Of a DNA stretch of 64,000 nucleotides, positions 48,249 to 56,667 are shown piece after piece; the stretch's first letter is position 1, and each line of letters starts with the position of its first letter. The position numbers were made by a program, and so were the translations under genes. Source of the DNA: Ramlibacter humi (GTDB lineage: Bacteria > Pseudomonadota > Gammaproteobacteria > Burkholderiales > Burkholderiaceae_C); assembly GCF_004681975.1 (NCBI RefSeq), contig NZ_SMLK01000004.1, positions 186,001 through 250,000 of the forward strand. Reading direction: 5' to 3'. The notes below the pieces were generated by a model, which was not told the origin of the DNA, did not search any database, and saw only the letters and a list, made by a program, of their open reading frames with translations.

Positions 48249-49724
48249 CTACTCCAGCCCCAGCTCCTGGATCTTGCGCGTGATCGTGTTGCGGCCGATG
48301 CCCAGCTTCTGGGCCGCCTCGATGCGGCGGCCGCGCGTGTTGGCCAGCGCGGTGAGGATCAGCCTGGATTCGAAGCGCTTGGTCAGCGCTTCCCACACGT
48401 CGTGGCGGCCGGCGGCGAGCAGTTCCATCGCTTCGGCTTCCAGTCCCGACTCCCAGTTGCCCGCGGCGGCCGCAGCGGTGACGGCAGGCATCGGGGACGC
48501 CACGGCCGCTTCCGCGGGAGCAGCCTCCGCCGGACGCGTGGCAGGCACGGCCACGGGAATCGCGGCCGCCACTTCCGGCGGCAAGTCTTTCGGCTCGATG
48601 GACTGCGCCGGCGCCATCACGGTGAGCCAGTGGCAGACGTTTTCCAGTTGTCGCACGTTGCCGGGAAAGGCGAACGAGGTCAGCCGCGCCAGCGCGGCAT
48701 CGGAGATGCGCTTGGGCTCCACGCCCAGCTGCTTGGCCGACTGCTGCAGGAAGTGGCGCGCCAGCATGGGGATGTCTTCCCGGCGCTCGCGCAGCGCGGG
48801 CAGGCGCAGGCGGATGACGTTCAGGCGGTGGAACAGGTCCTCGCGGAACACGCCTTCCTTCACGCGCTGCTCCAGGTCCTGGTGCGTGGCCGCGATGACG
48901 CGCACGTTGGCCTTCACCGCGCTGTGCCCGCCCACGCGGTAGAAGTGCCCGTCGGACAGCACGCGCAGCAGGCGCGTCTGCAGGTCGAACGGCATGTCGC
49001 CGATCTCGTCCAGGAACAGCGTGCCGCCTTCGGCCTGCTCGAAGCGGCCGCGGCGCATGGTCTGCGCGCCGGTGAACGCGCCGCGCTCGTGGCCGAACAG
49101 CTCGCTCTCCAGCAGGTCCTTGGGGATGGCCGCGGTGTTGATGGCGACGAAAGGCCCGTTGGCGCGCGGCGAGTGCTTGTGCAGCGCGCGCGCCACCAGT
49201 TCCTTGCCGGTGCCCGACTCGCCGGTGATCATCACCGTCACGTTGCTTTGCGACAGGCGGCCGATGGCGCGGAACACGTCCTGCATCGCGGGCGCCTGGC
49301 CCAGCATCTCGGGCGCGCCGTTCATGCGCTCCTCGGCCACTTCCTCGCGCTGGCTTTCTTCCACCGCGCGGCGGATCAGCTCGATGGCCTTGGGCAGGTC
49401 GAAGGGCTTGGGCAGGTACTCGAACGCGCCGCCCTGGAACGCGGACACCGCGCTGTCCAGGTCGGAGAACGCCGTCATGATGATGACGGGCAGGCCCGGG
49501 TGCTTTTCCTTGACCTTGTTCAACAGGTCCAGGCCGCTGCCCCCCGGCATGCGGATGTCGCTGACCAGGATCTGCGGTCCCTGGTCGTCGTTGGCGCTGT
49601 CCAGCGCGGCGAGCACTTCGCGCGCATTGGTGAAGCTGCGCGTGGGCAGTTCCTCCCGCAACAGCGCCTTCTCCAGCACGAAGCGGATGGATTGGTCATC
49701 GTCAACGATCCAGATCGGCTTCAT
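48249..49724 (-). CDS. ntrC: Nitrogen regulation protein NR(I), sigma-54 activator NtrC
   Basis: A 491-residue response regulator: receiver (about 1-120, Asp56 in VSDIRMPGG), AAA+ domain (about 140-375) with Walker A GESGTGKE, the sigma-54 contact motif GAFTGA and Walker B LFLDEIGDM, then a C-terminal Fis-type helix-turn-helix (RRIEAAQKLGIGRNTITRKI). A low-complexity Ala/Pro linker (about 390-430) precedes the DNA-binding part. The ATG at 49724 is preferred; GTG at 49739 is also possible. It follows ntrB. Phospho-NtrC would act at the glnA upstream sites. Confidence 0.96.
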   Translation of the reverse strand: MKPIWIVDDDQSIRFVLEKALLREELPTRSFTNAREVLAALDSANDDQGPQILVSDIRMPGGSGLDLLNKVKEKHPGLPVIIMTAFSDLDSAVSAFQGGAFEYLPKPFDLPKAIELIRRAVEESQREEVAEERMNGAPEMLGQAPAMQDVFRAIGRLSQSNVTVMITGESGTGKELVARALHKHSPRANGPFVAINTAAIPKDLLESELFGHERGAFTGAQTMRRGRFEQAEGGTLFLDEIGDMPFDLQTRLLRVLSDGHFYRVGGHSAVKANVRVIAATHQDLEQRVKEGVFREDLFHRLNVIRLRLPALRERREDIPMLARHFLQQSAKQLGVEPKRISDAALARLTSFAFPGNVRQLENVCHWLTVMAPAQSIEPKDLPPEVAAAIPVAVPATRPAEAAPAEAAVASPMPAVTAAAAAGNWESGLEAEAMELLAAGRHDVWEALTKRFESRLILTALANTRGRRIEAAQKLGIGRNTITRKIQELGLE

Positions 49725-49764
49725 GTGTTCGGCGCTCACGTCAGGTCACTGTTCTCGGTCGGTC

Positions 49765-50850
49765 TCAGGGCAAGGGGATCAGGATCTTGAAATCCGTCCT
49801 CCCCGGGACGCTGTCGCATTCGATCAGCCCATGGTGCTGCTGAACGAAGGTCTGCGCCAGCGTCAGCCCCAGTCCCGACCCGCCTTCCCTGCCCGACACC
49901 AGCGGGTAGAAGATGCGGTCCTTGATGGACGGGGGCACTCCCGGCCCGTTGTCGATGACATGCAATTCCAGTGCCAGTCGGTAGCGCTGCTTGCCGAAGG
50001 TGACCTGGCGCGCGATGCGGCTGCGGAAAGTGAGCTGCGCTTCGCCCGCGGCGATGCGCTCGGCCAGCGCCTGGCAGGCGTTGTGCGCGATGTTCAGCAC
50101 CGCCTGGATCAGCTGCTCGCGGTCGCCGCGGAATTCGGGCAGCGAGGTGTCGTAGTCGCGCACCACGCGCAGGCCGCGCGGGAATTCGGCCAGGATCAGC
50201 GAACGCACGCGCTCACACACCTCGTGGATGTTGACGTCGCCCACCACGTGCGGCCGGCGGTGCGGCGCCAGCAGGCGGTCCACCAGCGTCTGCAGGCGGT
50301 CGGCCTCGTGGATGATGACCCGCGTGTATTCCTTCAGGTCGCGGCCGATCTCCATCTCCAGCAGCTGCGCCGCGCCGCGGATGCCGCCCAGCGGGTTCTT
50401 GATCTCGTGCGCCAGGTTGCGGATCAATTCCTTGTTCGCCTGCGCCTGGTCGATGAGGCGCTCCTCGCGCTCCTGCCGGGCCTGCTGCTCCAGCGGCAGC
50501 AGTTCCACCACGATCTGGTCGGGCCGGTCGGTCTGCGCCACCACCACGTGCACCTGCGTGGCGTCGGCGCCGTGGCGCGTGAGCCAGGCGTCGTAGCGCA
50601 GCGCGGCGAACTCGTTGCTGCCCGCGCCTTCGATGGCGGTGCGCAGCGGCGCGGGCTCGGTGAAGAACTGGGGGAAGTTGGAGCCTTCGATGGCGCGCCG
50701 CGAGGTGCCCAGGGCATCTTCCAGCGCGGCGTTGGCGAACAGCACCGTGCCGTCGGGCGAGACGACGGCGACGAGCGTGGCGAGGAGATCGAAGGCCTGG
50801 AAGCGGGCCTGGGCCGGGGTCGGCGGCGCCGGAGCGGCGGTGGGGCTCAA
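49765..50850 (-). CDS. ntrB: Nitrogen regulation sensor kinase NR(II), NtrB
   Basis: A 361-residue soluble kinase with an N-terminal PAS domain (about 18-110) and HisKA/HATPase. The phospho-acceptor His is in RNLAHEIKNPLGGIRGAAQLLE, the NtrB signature; DNGPGVP, FYPLVSGREGGSGLGL are the ATP-binding boxes. Start is TTG 50850, four bases after the preceding secreted-protein gene; no better start is seen. NtrB phosphorylates NtrC under nitrogen limitation, with PII as partner in the family. Confidence 0.95.
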   Translation of the reverse strand: MSPTAAPAPPTPAQARFQAFDLLATLVAVVSPDGTVLFANAALEDALGTSRRAIEGSNFPQFFTEPAPLRTAIEGAGSNEFAALRYDAWLTRHGADATQVHVVVAQTDRPDQIVVELLPLEQQARQEREERLIDQAQANKELIRNLAHEIKNPLGGIRGAAQLLEMEIGRDLKEYTRVIIHEADRLQTLVDRLLAPHRRPHVVGDVNIHEVCERVRSLILAEFPRGLRVVRDYDTSLPEFRGDREQLIQAVLNIAHNACQALAERIAAGEAQLTFRSRIARQVTFGKQRYRLALELHVIDNGPGVPPSIKDRIFYPLVSGREGGSGLGLTLAQTFVQQHHGLIECDSVPGRTDFKILIPLP

Positions 50851-50854
50851 GCCT

Positions 50855-51370
50855 TCACTTGGAGGCGGAGGCCTGCCCCGACAGGCGGGCCAGCTCGCGC
50901 TTGATGCCGGCGATGTCGCTGTCGTTGCGGGCGATGGCGGCCTTCATTTCGGCCACGCGGTCCAGGTACTTCTGGTGGTTGCGGTGCTCGGGGCCCAGCT
51001 TCTCGGGCTCGCCGTTGTTCCAGTCCTTGGCCAGCTCGGCCTGGCGCGCTTCGGCCTTCTTCAGCTCGGCTTCCAGGATCAGGCGGGCGTCGGAGTCGCG
51101 AGCCTTCTGCTCGGCCGATTCCACCTTCTGGGGGCCGCCCGCGGGCGCTTCCCTGGGTGCGGCGGCGACCTTCACGGCGTTGGCGCCATTGACCTTGGTG
51201 CCTTCGACCACGGTGACGTTGCCGCCTTCCACCAGCTTGCAGCCTTGCAGCTCCGCCTGCTTGGCGTCGTTGGTGTAGGTGTTGCCGCAGCGGAAGATGC
51301 GCGCGCCGCCCTGCGCGTGCGCGCAGAACGCGGCAGCCAGTGCGATGGTGAGGGTGAGGGCGGACTTCAT
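50855..51370 (-). CDS. Exported protein with N-terminal Cys motif and coiled coil (DUF4124-like)
   Basis: A 171-residue exported protein with signal peptide (about 1-20, ending AHAQ), a short domain with two cysteines (IFRCGNTYTNDAKQ, LQGCKLVEGG) reminiscent of DUF4124, and a helical charged C-terminal half (about 85-165). AAGGAG lies eight bases before ATG 51370. It stands between glnA and ntrB, four bases before ntrB, an unusual position for a secreted protein. Function unknown. Confidence 0.8.
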   Translation of the reverse strand: MKSALTLTIALAAAFCAHAQGGARIFRCGNTYTNDAKQAELQGCKLVEGGNVTVVEGTKVNGANAVKVAAAPREAPAGGPQKVESAEQKARDSDARLILEAELKKAEARQAELAKDWNNGEPEKLGPEHRNHQKYLDRVAEMKAAIARNDSDIAGIKRELARLSGQASASK

Positions 51371-51552
51371 TGGGGGAGCTCCTTGCACGGTGCCCGTGCT
51401 CAGGACGGCCTGCCAGTATGTCAAAGCTGATCAGGAATGCAAGGCAAGCTCCTGATTTGCAAGGCAAAAAGGCCAAAAAGCACCGTCCCGGCAACGCCTG
51501 CTGATGGGCTGCCGTGCGGAAAGCCACAGGCGTGTGCGGCGCGCCGTCAACG

Positions 51553-51578
51553 AAAAAGCACCGCCGTGGCGGTGCTTT
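51553..51578 (-). terminator. Rho-independent terminator of glnA
   Basis: A perfect 11-base-pair stem, AAAGCACCGCC with GGCGGTGCTTT (51555-51565 and 51568-51578), loop of two bases, followed on the minus strand by T5. It lies 44 bases past the glnA stop, so glnA can be transcribed apart from ntrBC. Confidence 0.88.
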
Positions 51579-51621
51579 GCGTGAATCGGGCTGTATCGAA
51601 ATACAGCCCCCATCGGCCTGC

Positions 51622-53040
51622 TCAGAGGCTGTAGTACATGTCGTACTCGACCGGGTGCACGGCCATGCGGAAGCGGGTGACTTCCGTCATCTTCAGCTCG
51701 ATATAGGCGTCGAGCATGCTGTCGGTGAACACGCCACCCTTGGTCAGGAACGCGCGGTCCTTGTCCAGGTACTCCAGCGCCTGGTCCAGGCTGTGGCAGA
51801 CGGTCGGGATCTTCGCGTCTTCCTCCGGCGGCAGGTGGTACAGGTCCTTGGTGGCGGCTTCGCCCGGGTGGATCTTGTTTTCCACGCCGTCCAGGCCGGC
51901 CATCATCAGGGCCGAGAAGGCCAGGTACGGGTTGGCCAGGGGATCGGGGAAGCGCGCTTCGATGCGGCGGCCCTTCGGGTTGGCCACGAACGGGATGCGG
52001 ATGGAAGCCGAGCGGTTCTTGGCCGAGTAGGCCAGCTTCACCGGCGCCTCGAAGCCGGGCACCAGGCGCTTGTAGCTGTTGGTGCCGGGGTTGGTGATGG
52101 CGTTCAGCGCGCGGGCGTGCTTGATGATGCCGCCGATGTAGTACAGCGCGTAGTCCGACAGGCCCGCGTAGCCGTCGCCGGCGAACAGGTTCTTGCCGTC
52201 CTTCCAGATCGACTGGTGCACGTGCATGCCGGAGCCGTTGTCGCCGACCAGCGGCTTGGGCATGAAGGTGGCGGTCTTGCCGTACGCGTTGGCCACGTTG
52301 TGCACCACGTACTTGAGCAGCAGGGTCCAGTCGGCGCGCTGCACCAGCGTGCTGAACTTGGTGCCGATCTCGTTCTGGCCGGCGCCGGCCACTTCGTGGT
52401 GGAACACCTCGACCGGGATGCCCAGCGATTCGAGGATGAGGGACATCTCGGCGCGCATGTCCTGCGTGCTGTCGACCGGGGGAACGGGGAAGTAGCCGCC
52501 CTTGACCGTGGGACGGTGGCCCTTGTTGCCGCCTTCGATCTGCTTGCCGGTGTTCCAGGGCGCTTCGTACTCGTCGATCTTGAAGAACGAGCCGGACATG
52601 TCGTTGCCCCAGCGCACGTCGTCGAAGATGAAGAACTCGGGTTCCGGGCCGAAGTAGGCGGTGTCGCCCAGGCCGGAAGCCTTCAGGTACGCCTCGGCGC
52701 GGCGCGCGATGGAGCGCGGGTCGCGGTCATAGGCCTTGCCGTCGGTCGGGTCGAGCACGTCGCACGACAGGAACAGCGTGGTCTCTTCGAAGAACGGGTC
52801 GATGTTGGCCGTGTTCGGGTCCGGCATCAGCAGCATGTCGGACGCCTCGATGCCCTTCCAGCCGGCGATCGAGGAACCGTCGAAGGCGTGGCCCGAGGTG
52901 AACTTGTCTTCGTCGAAGTGGGAGATGGGCACGGACACGTGCTGTTCCTTGCCTCGGGTGTCGGTGAAGCGGAAGTCGACGAACTTGACTTCGTTCTCCT
53001 TCACCATCTTCATCACGTCTGCGACGGTCTTGGCTGCCAT
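51622..53040 (-). CDS. glnA: Glutamine synthetase type I
   Basis: A 472-residue class I GlnA, converting glutamate and ammonia to glutamine. [57 protein letters not shown] and [10 protein letters not shown] are the family signatures. The adenylylation tyrosine is in [10 protein letters not shown], so control by GlnE is expected. ATG 53040 is preceded by GGAG nine bases upstream. Transcription is likely from a sigma-54 promoter with NtrC sites upstream, annotated separately. Confidence 0.98.
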   Translation of the reverse strand: MAAKTVADVMKMVKENEVKFVDFRFTDTRGKEQHVSVPISHFDEDKFTSGHAFDGSSIAGWKGIEASDMLLMPDPNTANIDPFFEETTLFLSCDVLDPTDGKAYDRDPRSIARRAEAYLKASGLGDTAYFGPEPEFFIFDDVRWGNDMSGSFFKIDEYEAPWNTGKQIEGGNKGHRPTVKGGYFPVPPVDSTQDMRAEMSLILESLGIPVEVFHHEVAGAGQNEIGTKFSTLVQRADWTLLLKYVVHNVANAYGKTATFMPKPLVGDNGSGMHVHQSIWKDGKNLFAGDGYAGLSDYALYYIGGIIKHARALNAITNPGTNSYKRLVPGFEAPVKLAYSAKNRSASIRIPFVANPKGRRIEARFPDPLANPYLAFSALMMAGLDGVENKIHPGEAATKDLYHLPPEEDAKIPTVCHSLDQALEYLDKDRAFLTKGGVFTDSMLDAYIELKMTEVTRFRMAVHPVEYDMYYSL

Positions 53041-53089
53041 CAGGTTTTCTCCGGTTGGATGGTTGTTGCGAAATGGACGGGCTGCGGGA

Positions 53090-53105
53090 TGCAGGTTCTG
53101 TGCCA
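53090..53105 (-). promoter_or_regulatory. Sigma-54 promoter of glnA
   Basis: On the minus strand the sequence TGGCAC-AGAAC-CTGCA matches the -24/-12 consensus (TGGCAC-N5-TTGCA) at all but one base, with the invariant GG and GC exactly ten bases apart. It stands about 50 bases upstream of the glnA ATG. Confidence 0.85.
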
Positions 53106-53199
53106 AAGCTGGTGCATGGCTCCCGGCGCAAAGCCGGGCGATTGTCGGTCATGCGGGGTCGCGTTTCCCTACGGAACGGTGACGCGGGCCGATGAGCAA

Positions 53200-53216
53200 T
53201 GCACCTTCATGGTGCA
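53200..53216. promoter_or_regulatory. NtrC-binding site upstream of glnA
   Basis: A perfect palindrome TGCACC-TTCAT-GGTGCA, equal to the enterobacterial NtrC consensus arrangement. Its centre is about 116 bases upstream of the -12 element, a usual enhancer distance. Confidence 0.85.
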
Positions 53217-53224
53217 AAACCACG

Positions 53225-53241
53225 AGGTGCCAACTTGGTGC
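53225..53241. promoter_or_regulatory. Possible second, weaker NtrC site
   Basis: On the minus strand CGCACC-AAGTT-GGCACC keeps the left half-site well and the right half poorly. Its centre is 25 bases from the strong site, near two helical turns, as in paired NtrC enhancers. It touches the 3' end of the cinA-like gene. Confidence 0.5.
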
Positions 53242-53248
53242 GTGGATG

Positions 53249-54055
53249 CTAGCGCACCAATTCGGGGCCGAGCTTGGCGCCCAAGGCTTTCAGGCCGGCC
53301 ACCAGCTGCTCGTAAGCCGGCCCCACCGGGGCGGGTTCGCCCTTCACGCCCAGGTCGATGTGGCGGCCGTATTCCGGGTGGTCCACGCTGGGCAGGCTGA
53401 ACACCCTCACCCCGGGGTGGTCGCGCTCCACCTCTTCCATCAACGGCGTCAGCGTGGCCTCCATCGAACCGAACACGATGACCGACCGCTCCACGTAGGC
53501 ACCGCGGCGGAACAGGTGCTGGTAGCGCGTGTCCAGCACCCATTCGATCATCGGCCAGGCCATGACCGGGAAGCCGGGCACGAAGTGCACGTCGCGCACC
53601 GAGAAGCCGGGGATCTTGTTGTACGGGTTGGGGATGAGGACCGCGCCTTCCGGGAACACGCCCATGTTCAGGCGGTGGATGTTGTCGGGCCGGTCGGGCT
53701 CGTACGGCACGCCCTGCTCGCGCGCCACGTCCTGCATGCGCTCGCGGATCAGCATCTCGGCTTGCGGATGCAGTTTCAGCTTGGCCCCCAGCGCCGCCGC
53801 CGCGCACTGCCGCGTGTGGTCGTCGGGCGTGGCGCCGATGCCGCCGCAGGAGAACACGAGCGCGCCGGAGTCGAAGGCGCGCTTCAGCGTGGCGGTGATG
53901 CGCGCGGGCGAATCGCCCACGTAATCGGCCCAGGCCAGTTGCAGGCCGCGGGCGTTGAGCAGTTCGATGACCTTGGGAAGGTGCTTGTCGGCGCGCTTGC
54001 CCGAGAGGATCTCGTCGCCGACGATGACGAGGCCGATTTCAGCGGGAGTGGTCAT
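53249..54055 (-). CDS. CinA-like molybdopterin-binding-domain protein
   Basis: A 268-residue protein with the MoCF/CinA N-terminal domain: GLVIVGDEILSGKRADKH, LVFSCGGIGATPDDHTRQ and FVPGFPVMAWPMIE. It lacks the C-terminal PncC nicotinamide-deamidase domain of full CinA, so it is the short form found in many proteobacteria. Its start overlaps the end of the EI24 gene by 17 bases, making it the last gene of that chain. Function of the short form is not settled. Confidence 0.9.
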   Translation of the reverse strand: MTTPAEIGLVIVGDEILSGKRADKHLPKVIELLNARGLQLAWADYVGDSPARITATLKRAFDSGALVFSCGGIGATPDDHTRQCAAAALGAKLKLHPQAEMLIRERMQDVAREQGVPYEPDRPDNIHRLNMGVFPEGAVLIPNPYNKIPGFSVRDVHFVPGFPVMAWPMIEWVLDTRYQHLFRRGAYVERSVIVFGSMEATLTPLMEEVERDHPGVRVFSLPSVDHPEYGRHIDLGVKGEPAPVGPAYEQLVAGLKALGAKLGPELVR

Positions 54056-54887
54056 CCCGCGATGCTACCGGCACCATCGCTTCCGCCTCGATCGGCTGCT
54101 GCCGCAGCAAGGCCAGCGCCGCCAGCGCGTAGTGCGCGAACCAGAGGGAGGAGAACGCGAACACGACGGTGTAGATCCAGATCGCCACCGGCACCAGGAT
54201 GACGAACGCGGCGGCGAACAGTGCGCCCGAGGCCCACACGATGCTGGGCGCCGCGCCCAGGTAGCCGGTGAGCACGCCGATACCCAGCAGCGGCCAGCGG
54301 TGCCGCTTGAGGATGAGGCGCCGTTCTTCCTTGCTGGCATGCTCGGCCAGCGCGTCGAAAGCCATCACGCGGTAGGTGAGCCAGCCCCAGATCAGCGGCG
54401 GCAGCACCAGGATCAAGGGCGGGATCAGCCACAGCGGCAGCGAGATCACCAGCGCGATGAGAGCGAGCAACGAAGAGCCGATGGACCAGGCGATACTGGC
54501 CAGCACGCTGCCGCCGCGCTTTTTCTCCAGCGCCGGGAAGCGGCGCTCGCCGACCAGGTGCACCAGCGCCGGCGCCATCAGCACCGCCACCGCGACGATG
54601 GAGCCGACCACGATGACCGGCGTGGCCAGGAAGATGACGATCAGCGGCGCCATCACCGTGCGCAGCCCGCCGAAGCCCAGGGACACCAGCCAGCCGCCGA
54701 CGCGCGAGATCAGCTCGTACGATTCCAGCCAGCGGAACACCGCGTCCACCGCGCCATCCCACCACAGCCAGCCCGCGCCCAGCGCGATGGCCACCATCAC
54801 GATGAGCGGCAGGAACGACAGCGCGATGACGCGCGGATGCAGGCAGTAAGCCGCCGCGCGCCAGAAGGAATCGAGCAGCAGCCCCAC
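54039..54887 (-). CDS. EI24-domain (CysZ-like) inner-membrane protein
   Basis: A 282-residue membrane protein with about six helices. FWRAAAYCLHPRVIALSFLPLIVM starts the domain; PLILVLPPLIWGWLTYRVMAFDALAEHAS and FAFSSLWFAHYALAALALL are typical of the EI24/CysZ group. A sulfate-transport role as in CysZ is possible but no cys genes are near. GTG at 54887 gives the natural start, five bases after the sterol-desaturase gene stop; the frame stays open far upstream but reads through that gene. Confidence 0.88.
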   Translation of the reverse strand: MGLLLDSFWRAAAYCLHPRVIALSFLPLIVMVAIALGAGWLWWDGAVDAVFRWLESYELISRVGGWLVSLGFGGLRTVMAPLIVIFLATPVIVVGSIVAVAVLMAPALVHLVGERRFPALEKKRGGSVLASIAWSIGSSLLALIALVISLPLWLIPPLILVLPPLIWGWLTYRVMAFDALAEHASKEERRLILKRHRWPLLGIGVLTGYLGAAPSIVWASGALFAAAFVILVPVAIWIYTVVFAFSSLWFAHYALAALALLRQQPIEAEAMVPVASRDDHSR

Positions 54888-54892
54888 GGCTT

Positions 54893-55849
54893 TCAGCCCC
54901 GCCCCAGCATGCGCTTGAAGCCCAGCCACTGCTGCGACCAGAAGCCGCGGCCGTAGTCGCGGTTCTTTTCCACCTGGTCGCGGATGCCGGTGGGCTCGTA
55001 GCGGTGCTCGAAGTTGGCGGTGCCGAACAGCACGTCCCACCACGGCAGCAGCACGCCGAAGTTGTGGCCGCCCAGCGAGCCGCGGCCGCGCTTCTCGTGC
55101 CCCAGGCCGACGGCGTGGTGCAGCCGGTGGAAGCGCGGGCTGACCCAGAGCCTTTCGCCGAAACGGCCGAACCACAACCGCAGGTTGGCGTGCTGCAGGC
55201 TTTCCGACAGCTGCGTGATGGCGACGATGGCGACGAACTGGCCCGGCTGCACGCCTACGAGCTGCGCGAGGATGACCAGCAGGCTGTCGCGCAGCACGTC
55301 GTCCAGCAGGTGGTTGCGATTGTCGCTCCACATCGTCATCTGCCGCTGCGAGTGGTGCAGCGAATGCAGGCCCCACCACCAGCGCAGGCCGTGCTGGCCG
55401 CGGTGGATCCAGTAGTCGGCGAAGTCGAACACGACCAGGTACAGCGCGAAGCTGACGATCGGCAGGTCGGTGATGCCGGGCCACAGGGCGTCGAGCTGGA
55501 AGGCGCCGATGCCCTGCAGGTGCAGCCAGCCGAAACCTTCGTCGAACAGCGGTTGCACGGTGAAGAACAGCACGACGCGGAAGAGGCCCAGGCGGTGGAT
55601 CAGCGTATACAGCACGTCGGTGCGCACCGCCGTGCGGTCGGTGACCTTCTCCACCGGGCGCCAGCGCTGCAGCGGGCCGATGACCAGCAGCATGACGGCG
55701 ATCTGCAGCAGGCCGACCAGCAGCCAGCCGGTGGCCGCGTAGCCGTCTTCCAGCAGGCTGGCCAGCCCGAGCGCGAACATCGCCGGCTGCACCACCGCTT
55801 CGAACAACCATTGCTGCGCGGCGCCGAACGCCGCTTCCAACCCGTTCAT
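54893..55849 (-). CDS. Sterol desaturase / fatty acid hydroxylase family protein
   Basis: A 318-residue di-iron membrane enzyme. The histidine boxes are DYWIHRGQHG, HSLHHSQRQM and HRLHHAVGLGHEKRG, set between hydrophobic helices, as in the fatty acid hydroxylase superfamily. ATG 55849 has GAAGGAA just before it and overlaps the deacetylase stop (ATGA). It may hydroxylate or desaturate a lipid or hopanoid-type substrate; the target is unknown. Confidence 0.92.
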   Translation of the reverse strand: MNGLEAAFGAAQQWLFEAVVQPAMFALGLASLLEDGYAATGWLLVGLLQIAVMLLVIGPLQRWRPVEKVTDRTAVRTDVLYTLIHRLGLFRVVLFFTVQPLFDEGFGWLHLQGIGAFQLDALWPGITDLPIVSFALYLVVFDFADYWIHRGQHGLRWWWGLHSLHHSQRQMTMWSDNRNHLLDDVLRDSLLVILAQLVGVQPGQFVAIVAITQLSESLQHANLRLWFGRFGERLWVSPRFHRLHHAVGLGHEKRGRGSLGGHNFGVLLPWWDVLFGTANFEHRYEPTGIRDQVEKNRDYGRGFWSQQWLGFKRMLGRG

Positions 55850-56667
55850 TTCCTTCGCTCTTCCTTTTGCGCTATCCAGCCCGCGTACTGCGGATGCTCG
55901 CGCAGCGTGCGGAAACAGAAGCCCCGCTCCTTCAAGCCCTTGACCAGCGGTTCCAGCACCGCCGGCGCCCACGGGTCCTGCCGCGACCAGATGCCCAAGT
56001 GCGCCAGCAGGATGTCACCCGGGCGGATGTCGCGCAACGCGCGCGCCAGCAGCTGGTCATTGGACACTTTTTCGCTGGGAAGTTCATCGCCCAGGAAACC
56101 GGCGGGCGCCCAGCCCACGTGCTGCCAGCCGCAGGCGCGCGTGGCGGCCAGGAATTTCGGCGACGTCTTGCCGCCGGGCGCGCGGAACAGCGGCAGCGGT
56201 TCGCGGCCGGTGACTTCGCGCAGGCGCGTGGCCGCGCGCTGGATCTCCTCGCAGTACTGCGCCGCGGTCCAGACCTGGTCGCGGCCTTCCTGCGGCCCCG
56301 AGGAGGGGCGCACGCGGAAGCGCCCGTCGGGCAGGTCGGCGCGCCAATAGACGTGGTCGTACGTGTGCGAAGCAAACTCGTGGCCTTCGGCGGCGCGCGC
56401 CTTCCACCAGGGCGCCCAGTGCTGGCCGAGGCTGCCGTCGCCCTCCTTCGTCTTTTCCTGCGCGGCGAAGAAGGTGACGCGGATGTTCTCGCGCTTGAGG
56501 ACGTCGGCCACCAGCGGGGCGACGCCCATGTGGCCCGTGTCGAACGTCAGGTAGACCGGCTTGCCGCAGTCCTGCGCGAACAGCGCGGGGGCCGCCAGCG
56601 CGAGCAGGCCCGCGGCGGCGGCGCGGCGCAGTTCAGCGCGGCGCGTGGTCCAGGGTCCAGACGCCAT
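55846..56667 (-). CDS. Polysaccharide deacetylase family protein (NodB-like), variant metal motif
   Basis: A 273-residue exported protein (signal to about residue 31, LFAQDCG) with a NodB-homology fold. The first motif reads YLTFDTGHMG, where the usual TFDDGP has Asp-Thr; Asp43 is kept but the second, metal-binding Asp is changed. The His-x3-His motif is kept in SHTYDHVYW, and FRAPGGK and LAHLGIW are later motifs. Deacetylase activity is therefore uncertain. It overlaps the beta-propeller gene end and the next gene start. Confidence 0.88.
   Translation of the reverse strand: MASGPWTTRRAELRRAAAAGLLALAAPALFAQDCGKPVYLTFDTGHMGVAPLVADVLKRENIRVTFFAAQEKTKEGDGSLGQHWAPWWKARAAEGHEFASHTYDHVYWRADLPDGRFRVRPSSGPQEGRDQVWTAAQYCEEIQRAATRLREVTGREPLPLFRAPGGKTSPKFLAATRACGWQHVGWAPAGFLGDELPSEKVSNDQLLARALRDIRPGDILLAHLGIWSRQDPWAPAVLEPLVKGLKERGFCFRTLREHPQYAGWIAQKEERRK

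Noticed and set aside
51419-51424. TTGACA on the minus strand upstream of the secreted protein gene at 51370
   Set aside because: No acceptable -10 element at proper distance, so a sigma-70 promoter was not called.
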